A stretch of 10,214 nt of DNA, from contig JABDBU010000024.1 in NCBI GenBank assembly GCA_013288455.1, positions 1-10,214 of the forward strand, in the 5' to 3' direction. This document shows positions 1-8,727 of the stretch, piece by piece (position 1 is the first letter of the stretch; every line of letters begins with the position of its first letter). The DNA is from Gammaproteobacteria bacterium (GTDB lineage: Bacteria; Pseudomonadota; Gammaproteobacteria; Diplorickettsiales; Diplorickettsiaceae). The notes beneath the pieces were generated by a model. The model saw only the letters and a list, made by a program, of their open reading frames with translations. It had not been told where the DNA came from and searched no databases. A program made the position numbers and the translations under genes.

Positions 1-45
1 ACCTCTCTATAATTACCATTTTACTGAATTACATCATTTAATATA

Positions 46-61
46 GCCTGCTTAGTCAGGC
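46..61 (-). other. Second small GC-rich hairpin downstream of rpoC
   Basis: GCCTG (46-50) and CAGGC (57-61) form a 5-bp stem with a 6-nt loop, 14 nt after the first hairpin. In the rpoC direction it is followed by TATATTAAAT and not by a U-run, so termination would be weak at most. The remaining DNA to position 1 is AT-rich and shows no gene. Confidence 0.3.
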
Positions 62-75
62 ATTTTAGCATAATC

Positions 76-95
76 GTCATATATCTAAATATGAC
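76..95 (-). other. Hairpin just after the rpoC stop
   Basis: GTCATAT (76-82) and ATATGAC (89-95) form a perfect 7-bp inverted repeat with a 6-nt loop, starting 2 nt after the rpoC TAG. No U-run follows, so it is not a standard intrinsic terminator. It may protect or punctuate the 3' end of rpoC within a longer message that often continues to rpsL in related bacteria. Confidence 0.35.
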
Positions 96-97
96 CA

Positions 98-3000
98 CTA
101 TGATTTATCCTCTTTTTCTTCCTTTTTTGGTTCTGACAACGCCTGACTCAATGCCTGCTCCACATCACTCGCAGTCATCTGTACTTCTGTTACTTTTTGC
201 TGTCGTGCCAAACTAGCGGCAGCTCGCTGATAGCGAGATTCAACATGACAAGGATAGCCAGTACCTGCTGGAATGAGGCGCCCTATGATCACATTTTCCT
301 TGAGTCCCCTAAGCTCATCAGACTTACCCATTGCTGCCGCTTCAGTCAATACGCGCGTCGTATCTTGAAAGGAGGCAGCAGAAATACAAGAATCTGTCGC
401 CAAAGAAGCTTTAGTAATCCCCAGTAAGACTGCCTCGTAACGAGCTGGTAGCTTATTATCTGCAACCAATGTTTGATTCTTCTTTTTAACGTAAGATTCC
501 TTGATTTGCTCCCCTTTTAAAAATCGACTTTCACCCGGATCTAAGATAGTTACTTTGCGTAACATCTGTCGAACGATTACTTCAATATGCTTATCGTTGA
601 TCTTAACCCCTTGTAGACGATAAACCTCCTGTACCTCACTGACGATATAATTAGACAATGCATTAATTCCAAGCAGACGCAAAATATCATTTGGATTCAA
701 AGGACCATCAGCAACAACCTCCCCTCGTTCAACATGCTCACCCTCAAAAACGGTCACATGGCGCCACTTTGGAATCAACGCTTCAAATATCTCACCATCA
801 TTACTAGTAATGATCAACCGTCGCTTTCCCTTCGTTTCTTTGCCAAAACTGATAATTCCAGAAATTTCTGCCAAAATAGCGGATTCTTTTGGCTTACGTG
901 CTTCAAAAAGATCGGCAACCCTAGGCAATCCTCCCGTAATATCTCGAGTCTTGGAAGTTTCTTGCGGAATTCGCGCTACAATATCGCCTATCCCTACAGC
1001 AGCACCATCCTCCAAGCTTAAAATAGCATTAATTGGTAAAAAATAATGAGCAGGTAAGCGCGTGCCGGGCAAAAATAAATCATTACCCTCTTGATCGACC
1101 AACCTGACCATCGGCCGTAATTCCTTACCACCGATCCCCCTTTGTCTAGAATCTGTCACTACAATACTGGTAAGCCCAGTGACTTCATCAGTTTGACGAT
1201 GCATCGTAATACCTTCAATCAAATCAATGAATCGAATATAACCAGCTACCTCAGTCACTACAGGATGCGTATGCGGATCCCATTGAGCAATCACCTGCCC
1301 AGGCAACACCTCTGTGCCATTCGAAACTTTAATGGTAGCACCGTAGGGCAGCTTGTAACGTTCACGCTCACGTCCATGCGCATCAAGTAACGTTAATTCA
1401 CCTGAACGAGAAACAGTGACATAATGACCGTCAACATGCTTCACTAACTTAATATTGTGTAATTTGATACAACCCTTAGACTTTACTTGTATATGGCTAG
1501 CCAAAGCTACCTGCGAAGCTGCTCCTCCAATATGAAAAGTACGCATGGTTAACTGAGTACCTGGCTCACCAATCGATTGAGCCGCAATCACGCCCACTGC
1601 TTCACCAATAACGACTAAGTGACCGCGTGCCAAATCTCGACCATAACAAGCTGCACAAATTCCATAATGCGCTTCACAGGTAATAGGAGAACGTACGTTA
1701 ACTTGATCAACTGCACGCTCTTCCAAAATATTGACCCAATGCTCATCTAACAAAGTGCCTTTGGTAACAACAACATCATCACTGCCCGGCAAACTTACAT
1801 CATCTGCTAATACACGCCCCAACACTCGCTCACGTAATGGAACCATGATCTCCCCTCCTTCAATGTGAGGAGTAACCAAAATTCCAGCAACAGCACCACA
1901 ATCGTCTTCTGTTACAACCATATCCTGAGCAACATCAACGAGACGGCGCGTCAAATATCCTGAATTAGCAGTCTTCAATGCCGTATCAGCTAAACCTTTA
2001 CGAGCACCGTGGGTAGAAATAAAGTACTGTAAAACATCTAACCCTTCTCTAAAATTAGCAGTAATTGGCGTCTCAATAATACTACTATCTGGTTTTGTCA
2101 TTAAACCGCGCATACCCGCTAATTGACACATTTGCGCAGGAGAACCCCGTGCTCCTGAATCCGCCATCATGTAAACAGGATTAAATGACTCTTGTGAAAC
2201 CGACTTACCATCGACATCAACTACCACTTCGATAGCTAACTTTTCCATCATGGCCTTCGCTACTTGATCAGTGGTACGAGACCAAATATCAACTGCTTTA
2301 TTATAACGCTCTCCCTGTGTAATCAAACCAGAAGCATACTGAGATTCGATCTCTTTTATACCAATCTCTGCTGTAGCGATAATCGCTGCTTTATTTTCTG
2401 GAATGATAAAATCTTCAATCCCTACAGAAATACCAGCTTGCGTGGCATAACTAAATCCAGTGTACATTAATTTATCAGCAAAAATAGCTGTCGCCTTGAG
2501 CCCCAAACGACGATAACATTCGTTAATTAAGCTGGAAATAGCTTTTTTATTTAAGGTTCTATTGATCAGCGCAAAAGACAAACCATCCGGTAAAATTTCA
2601 CGCAATAACGCCCTACCGACGGTTGTATCATACAATATCCTTGTGGATTGCGACTTTCCTTCCGCATCGAATAACACTTCTGTGATACGAACTTTGACTT
2701 TAGCGTGTAGATCAGCAAAACCACTGTCATAAAGTTGGCGTACATCGTTGATATCCGCACAGATCAAACCCTCACCCTTAGCATTGATCCTATCACGCGT
2801 TAAGTAATACAAGCCTAATACCACATCATGTGTAGGAACAATAATAGGCTCCCCGTTCGCTGGAGATAAAATATTGTTAGTAGACATCATCAAAGATCGT
2901 GCTTCCAACTGAGCCTCAATGGTCAATGGCACGTGCACTGCCATTTGGTCACCATCAAAATCAGCATTGTAAGCTGTACAAACAAGTGGATGTAGCTGAA

Positions 3001-4564
3001 TAGCCTTCCCTTCAATTAAAATTGGCTCGAAAGCTTGAATACCAAGTCTATGCAACGTAGGTGCTCGATTTAATAAAACAGGGTGCTCACGAATCACCTC
3101 TTCCAAAATGTCCCATACTTCCGGTGATTCATTTTCCACCATTTTTTTAGCCGCTTTAATTGTGGGAGCTAATTCATGAAATTGCAGTTTACTTAAGATA
3201 AATGGCTTAAATAACTCTAAGGCCATCTTTTTAGGTAAACCACACTGATGTAGTTTCAGCGTAGGCCCAACCACGATCACAGAGCGACCTGAGTAATCTA
3301 CCCGCTTCCCCAATAAATTTTGTCTAAATCGACCTTTTTTTCCTCTAACTGTATCTGCTAATGATCTCAACGGCCGTTTATTGCTGCCCGTAATGGCGCG
3401 TCCGCGACGGCCATTGTCAAGCAACGCATCGACGGATTCCTGTAACATGCGTTTTTCATTACGCACGATAATATCGGGCGCATTCAGATCAAGTAAACGC
3501 TTTAAACGATTGTTACGATTAATCACGCGACGATACAGATCATTTAAATCAGAGGTTGCAAAACGCCCTCCATCCAACGGTACCAAAGGACGTAAATCAG
3601 GAGGCAAAACAGGCAATACCGTCAATATCATCCATTCTGGCTTATTACCTGATTGCTCAAAACCTTCCAAAAGCTTTAAACGCTTTGAATATTTTTTTAA
3701 TTTTGTTTCAGAGTTGGTATTGGGCATTTCTTCACGCAAATAAGTAATTGCCTCAACTAACTCCAATGTGCTTAACAAGCGTTGTATCGCTTCAGCACCC
3801 ATACATGCATCAAATTCATCACCATGCTCTTCGATAGCTTCTAAGTATTGCTCATCCGTTAATAACTGACCTCGTTGCAACGTAGTCATGCCCGGCTCAA
3901 TGACAACAAAAGCTTCAAAATACAGCACACGCTCAATGTCACGCAAAGTCATATCCAACAAAAGACCAATACGCGACGGCAAAGATTTTAAAAACCAAAT
4001 ATGCGCGACCGGACTCGCTAATTCGATGTGCCCCATACGTTCGCGACGCACCTTAGTCAGAGCAACCTCAACACCACATTTTTCACAAATAACGCCACGA
4101 TGTTTCAATCGCTTATACTTACCACATAAACATTCATAATCTTTGATGGGCCCAAAAATCTTTGCACAAAATAAACCATCCCTTTCTGGTTTAAACGTAC
4201 GATAATTGATAGTTTCCGGTTTTTTTACTTCACCGTACGACCAAGTACGAATCATTTCTGGTGATGCTAAGGAAATGCGGATTTTATCAAATTCCTCTAG
4301 ATAATCTTCCTGCTTCAAAATACCCAATAAATCTGACATTAAAGGCTTATCAGAAGAAACCCCACCTACGATGGGCTGCACTGCCTCCAACATACTCGCC
4401 AAACTTTGCTGAGCGGATTGTTTATCGTGTATCACACGCACGGATTCAGTAAATGTCATAGGCTCTATATTAGTACTTCCCGCATCAGTAGTACTGCTCA
4501 GCACACTTTTAGCTTCTTCAACTACAGCAGCCTTTGGTTTATTTGCCAATGTTATACTCTCCAC
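98..4564 (-). CDS. rpoC: DNA-directed RNA polymerase subunit beta' with N-terminal extension
   Basis: The 1488-residue beta' subunit carries the RNA polymerase catalytic centre. From Met76 on it follows E. coli (1407 residues) at an offset of exactly 75 at every site I checked. The first zinc site is Cys145/147/160/163, and clamp helices lie near 339-382. The catalytic NADFDGD has Asp535/537/539 (E. coli 460/462/464). The bridge helix is at about 843-879, the second zinc site at Cys889/963/970/973, and the trigger loop [13 protein letters not shown] is interrupted by the large gammaproteobacterial insertion. Residues 1-75 have no classical counterpart. The tail is lysine- and glutamate-rich ([10 protein letters not shown]). 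Cys813 replaces E. coli Arg738 in the F-loop. The true start is uncertain: GTG 4564, TTG 4549 with a better ribosome site, or ATG 4339. I keep the longest because the frame is open and abuts rpoB. Confidence 0.96.
   Translation of the reverse strand: [1488 protein letters not shown]
4557..4562 (-). promoter_or_regulatory. Shine-Dalgarno-like site at the rpoB-rpoC junction that may set the rpoC start
   Basis: GGAGAG on the minus strand overlaps the GTG at 4562-4564 and lies 7-9 nt before a TTG codon at 4547-4549, which is rpoC codon 6. By spacing, TTG is a better initiator than GTG, which has no clear site of its own. ATG codons at residues 36 and 76 also lack a well-placed site: the nearest purine-rich run before codon 76 is about 20 nt away. 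Confidence 0.45.
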
Positions 4565-4570
4565 TTCAGA

Positions 4571-7500
4571 TTAATCTTTAGTTTCTAATTCCACATTAAT
4601 AGCCAATGAACGTATTTCCTTGACTAATACATTGAATGACTCCGGCATACCAGCTTCCATATGACAATTACCATCTACAATATTTTTGTACATTTTGGTT
4701 CTGCCCGCGACATCATCTGACTTCACAGTTAACATCTCTTGCAAAGCATATGCTGCACCATACGCTTCTAAAGCCCACACCTCCATTTCACCAAACCGTT
4801 GACCTCCAAATTGAGCTTTCCCTCCCAATGGCTGTTGAGTTACCAAACTATAAGACCCTGTCGATCTAGCATGCATTTTGTCATCGACTAAATGATTCAG
4901 CTTCAACATGTACATATAACCTACCGTGATAGGCCGCTCAAAACGCTGACCAGTTCTACCATCATATAAAACAATCTGACCTGATTCTGGTAAATCAGCC
5001 AAACGCAGCATACGTTTAATTTCGGTCTCATTCACGCCATCAAAAACTGGAGTAGCCATCGGCACGCCATCTCGCAGATTTTTCGCAAGCTCCATAATTT
5101 CCTGATCAGATAAACTATCGAGATTGACTCTTTGTACCGTTTGTTTGCTATCACTGTAAATAGTCGCTAAAAAAGCCCTAATTGATTCCATACTTTGCTT
5201 TGTATCTAACATGCTAGCAATCTTCAAACCTAAACCTTTTGCAGCCCAACCTAAATGAGTCTCCAACACTTGACCAACATTCATACGAGAAGGAACACCT
5301 AATGGGTTTAACACGATATCAACTGGCGTTCCATCGATCATATAGGGCATATCTTCGACTGAAACAATTGTTGCAATAACCCCTTTATTACCGTGACGTC
5401 CTGCCATTTTATCGCCTGGCTGAATACAACGCTTAATCGCCAAATACACCTTCACAATCTTCAAAATTCCTGGCGCTAGGTCATCTCCTTGTACCAATTT
5501 TTTACGTTTACTTTCAAATTTTTCTTCCAAAGACAAACGAGCGGCCTCAAGCTGCTTCATAACAGCTTCCAATTGCTGATTTAGTGCTTCATCACGTAAT
5601 TTCACAGAAAACCAGCGATCTTTAGTCAATTCTGCTAAATATTCAGATGTTACTTTGCTACCTGATTTCAGCTTACCTGGACCGCTGCTAGCAACAGCAC
5701 CTACCAGCAACGTCTCCACACGCTGATAACAATCGTTTTCCAGAATTCTAAATTCATCATATAAGTCATTTTTAATTTTTTCTAAAACCATCTCCTCGAT
5801 GCTTAAAGCACGTTGATCCTTTTCTATGCCATCTCTTGTAAACACCTGCACATCAATGACAGTCCCCTTCATCCCCGATGGCATACGCAACGAGCTATCT
5901 TTCACGTCAGAAGCTTTTTCACCAAAAATAGCCCGCAACAACTTTTCTTCTGGCGTTAACTGAGTTTCACCTTTAGGGGTAACCTTACCAACAAGAATAT
6001 CGCCTGCTTCCACCCAAGCACCAAGATGCACGATTCCCGCTTGATCCAACTTAGACAAAGCTCCTTCACTGACGTTTGGAATATCTGCCGTAATTTCTTC
6101 CTCACCTAACTTAGTATCACGCGCAATACAAATTAATTCTTCAATGTGAATGGAAGTAAAATGATCTTCAGAAACCACTCGATCTGAAATTAAAATAGAA
6201 TCTTCAAAGTTGTAGCCATTCCACGGCATAAAAGCGACAAATAGATTTCGACCTAACGCCAGCTCACCCAAATCAGTAGAGGGACCATCTGCCAAAACGT
6301 CGCCTTTTCTAATTTTATCGCCCTTATTCACTAAAGGACGCTGATTAATACAAGTATTTTGATTAGAACGCATGTACTTAGTGAGGTTGTAGATATCAAC
6401 CCCTGCTATACTGGCAACCGTCTCTTCATCATTAACTCTCACCACAATTCGCCCAGCATCCACTGAATCAATAACACCACCACGTTTTGCAACGACAACC
6501 ACACCAGAATCAACGGCTACCTTACGTTCCATACCTGTTCCCACTAGAGGTTTTTCAGTACGCAAATTGGGAACTGCTTGACGTTGCATATTAGAACCCA
6601 TCAAAGCGCGATTTGCATCATCGTGTTCCAAAAACGGAATAAGAGAAGCGGCAACTGAAACCACTTGTGCCGGAGATATATCCATATAATTTACTTTATC
6701 AGCCGTTGTTAAAATGGATTCGTTGCGATGACGACAAGGAATGAGATCATCTATCAGTTGTCCTCCACTACCTAATCGAGTGTTGGCCTGAGCGATGACA
6801 TACCTACCTTCCTCAATTGCCGATAAATATTGAATCTCCTTCGTTACTTTACCGTGTTCCACTTTACGATAAGGCGTTTCTAGAAATCCGTAATTATTCG
6901 TTCTTGCATATACCGCTAAAGAATTGATCAACCCAATATTCGGACCTTCCGGTGTCTCAATAGGACAAACACGTCCGTAGTGGGTGGGATGTACGTCCCT
7001 CACCTCAAATCCAGCACGCTCACGTGTCAACCCTCCGGGCCCTAAAGCAGAAACACGCCGTTTATGTGTAATTTCCGAAAGTGGATTTACCTGATCCATG
7101 AATTGCGATAATTGACTAGAACCAAAAAACTCTCTTATAGCCGCAGAAATTGGCTTAGCATTAATGAGATCTTGCGGCATCAAATTTTCAGATTCTGCAA
7201 CATTTAAGCGATCTCGCACAGCTCTTTCAACACGCACCAAACCAACACGAAATTGGTTTTCTGCCATCTCACCAACACTACGTACACGACGATTACCTAA
7301 ATGATCAATATCATCGACATCGTCCTTTCCATTACGAATATCAATCAATGCCTTTATTACATCGACGATATCCTCTTTGGCTAAAACCCCTGAACCAGTA
7401 ATCGTTCCACGACCTAAACGACGATTAAATTTCATTCGCCCTACAGCAGATAGATCGTAACGCTCAGGCACAAAAAACAGATTTTTAAACAAAACCTCTG

Positions 7501-8695
7501 CCGCTTCCTTGGTAGGTGGCTCTCCAGGACGCATCATGCGATAAATTTCCACCAACGCTTCTTGTTGACTATGGCTAGGATCAATACGTAACGTAGTTGA
7601 GATATAGGCACCGGAATCTAGATCATTGGTGTATAGCGTTTCAATAGTGCACAAACGCAACCCAGCGATCTTTTTGATGATCTCGGCCGTCAACTCTGTA
7701 TTAGCCTCAAATAACATTTCACCGGTTTCTGGATCCACAATCGGCTTTGCCAACGTCTTGCCCAATAGATAATCAGAAGACAAGTGTAACTGCTTAATTT
7801 TAATTTGCTCTAATTGCTGAATCTGACGAGCCGCAATACGACGACCTTGTTCAATAATAATGTTACCGTCAGCATCCTTGATGTCAAAAGCAGCTATTTC
7901 ACCACGCAAGCGTTCAGGCACCAGATCTAAAACAAGTGACTCATCCTTTAAGTGAAAAACATTATTAATGAAAAATAATTCAAGAATTTCCTCTGTGCTA
8001 AATCCTAACGCACGTAACAATATCGTAGCAGCCAATTTACGACGCCTATCGATACGTACAAAAAGATTATCCTTTGGATCAAATTCAAAATCCAACCAAG
8101 AGCCACGATAAGGAATAATTCGTGCTGCATAAAGCAATTTACCAGAAGAATGCGTTTTGCCTTTATCATGCTCAAAAAACACACCCGGTGATCGATGCAA
8201 CTGAGAAACAACAACTCGATCGGTTCCATTGATCACAAAACTGCCAGCATCTGTCATGAGTGGAATTTCACCCATATACACTTCCTGTTCCTTGATATTT
8301 TTAATTCGAGTTGTACCAGGAGCAGCTTCTTTATCGTAAAGAACGAGACGCATTTTCACTCGCAATGAAGCAGCATAGGTTAACCCGCGCGCTTGACATT
8401 CTTTTACATCAAAGGCGGGCTGACCTATACGATAACCAATGTATTCTAAGGTAGCCTCCCCTCCTGAATAAGAAGAAATGGGAAATACTGACTTAAAAGC
8501 AGCATGTAATCCAATTTCATCGAGTGCATCTATTCCGGTATCAGCCTGCAGAAAACAACGATACGATTCAAGCTGAGTAGCTAAAAGATACGGTGCTTCC
8601 ATGATCGTCGCTTGTTTACCAAAATTCTTCCGAATGCGCTTTCTTTCCGTAAAAGAATGAGATATAGCCGTCGACTCAGTTGTCCGAATTACCAT
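4571..8695 (-). CDS. rpoB: DNA-directed RNA polymerase subunit beta
   Basis: The 1374-residue beta subunit (E. coli 1342) forms one pincer of RNA polymerase and part of the active site. The start carries about ten residues more than E. coli before ERKRIRKNFGK. The rifampicin pocket GSSQLSQFMDQVNPLSEITH is at about residues 525-544. NFEDS (Glu831, Asp832; E. coli 813/814) lies by the catalytic Mg site. PGDKMAGRHGNKGV has Lys1096 and Lys1104 (E. coli 1065/1073), and the C-terminal GGKAQFGGQRFGEMEVWALE block is intact. Offsets of +18 before and +31 after the dispensable region show about 13 extra residues there (about 1000-1060). Two oddities are Val536 inside the rifampicin cluster (E. coli Asn518) and Cys1090 where E. 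coli has Arg1059. The TAA stop is followed after two in-frame codons by the first rpoC start candidate. Confidence 0.98.
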   Translation of the reverse strand: MVIRTTESTAISHSFTERKRIRKNFGKQATIMEAPYLLATQLESYRCFLQADTGIDALDEIGLHAAFKSVFPISSYSGGEATLEYIGYRIGQPAFDVKECQARGLTYAASLRVKMRLVLYDKEAAPGTTRIKNIKEQEVYMGEIPLMTDAGSFVINGTDRVVVSQLHRSPGVFFEHDKGKTHSSGKLLYAARIIPYRGSWLDFEFDPKDNLFVRIDRRRKLAATILLRALGFSTEEILELFFINNVFHLKDESLVLDLVPERLRGEIAAFDIKDADGNIIIEQGRRIAARQIQQLEQIKIKQLHLSSDYLLGKTLAKPIVDPETGEMLFEANTELTAEIIKKIAGLRLCTIETLYTNDLDSGAYISTTLRIDPSHSQQEALVEIYRMMRPGEPPTKEAAEVLFKNLFFVPERYDLSAVGRMKFNRRLGRGTITGSGVLAKEDIVDVIKALIDIRNGKDDVDDIDHLGNRRVRSVGEMAENQFRVGLVRVERAVRDRLNVAESENLMPQDLINAKPISAAIREFFGSSQLSQFMDQVNPLSEITHKRRVSALGPGGLTRERAGFEVRDVHPTHYGRVCPIETPEGPNIGLINSLAVYARTNNYGFLETPYRKVEHGKVTKEIQYLSAIEEGRYVIAQANTRLGSGGQLIDDLIPCRHRNESILTTADKVNYMDISPAQVVSVAASLIPFLEHDDANRALMGSNMQRQAVPNLRTEKPLVGTGMERKVAVDSGVVVVAKRGGVIDSVDAGRIVVRVNDEETVASIAGVDIYNLTKYMRSNQNTCINQRPLVNKGDKIRKGDVLADGPSTDLGELALGRNLFVAFMPWNGYNFEDSILISDRVVSEDHFTSIHIEELICIARDTKLGEEEITADIPNVSEGALSKLDQAGIVHLGAWVEAGDILVGKVTPKGETQLTPEEKLLRAIFGEKASDVKDSSLRMPSGMKGTVIDVQVFTRDGIEKDQRALSIEEMVLEKIKNDLYDEFRILENDCYQRVETLLVGAVASSGPGKLKSGSKVTSEYLAELTKDRWFSVKLRDEALNQQLEAVMKQLEAARLSLEEKFESKRKKLVQGDDLAPGILKIVKVYLAIKRCIQPGDKMAGRHGNKGVIATIVSVEDMPYMIDGTPVDIVLNPLGVPSRMNVGQVLETHLGWAAKGLGLKIASMLDTKQSMESIRAFLATIYSDSKQTVQRVNLDSLSDQEIMELAKNLRDGVPMATPVFDGVNETEIKRMLRLADLPESGQIVLYDGRTGQRFERPITVGYMYMLKLNHLVDDKMHARSTGSYSLVTQQPLGGKAQFGGQRFGEMEVWALEAYGAAYALQEMLTVKSDDVAGRTKMYKNIVDGNCHMEAGMPESFNVLVKEIRSLAINVELETKD

Positions 8696-8701
8696 GAAAG
8701 T

Positions 8702-8707
8702 TCACCC
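8702..8707 (-). promoter_or_regulatory. Ribosome binding site of rpoB
   Basis: GGGTGA precedes the ATG of rpoB by 6 nt. GGTGA can pair with the UCACC of the 16S rRNA 3' end. It is a modest site but well placed, and supports the ATG at 8693-8695. Confidence 0.55.
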
Positions 8708-8727
8708 AATATAGAAAACGAAACAAC

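Noticed and set aside
8..13. TATAAT on the plus strand at the left edge
   Set aside because: Any -35 box would lie outside the window, and a plus-strand transcript would run antisense into rpoC; a six-base match in AT-rich DNA is weak.
3381..3743. 120-codon open frame on the plus strand opposite rpoC
   Set aside because: It lies wholly antisense to the conserved clamp region of rpoC, has no recognisable protein features, and is best explained as a coding shadow.
8005..8229. Minus-strand open frame inside rpoB in another frame
   Set aside because: It overlaps intact, conserved rpoB sequence, and its Leu/Ile/Cys-rich product resembles nothing I recognise.
8708..8713. TATATT as a -10 box for an rpoB-specific promoter
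   Set aside because: The DNA 17 bp upstream is a plain T-run with no -35 similarity, so it looks like AT-rich spacer.
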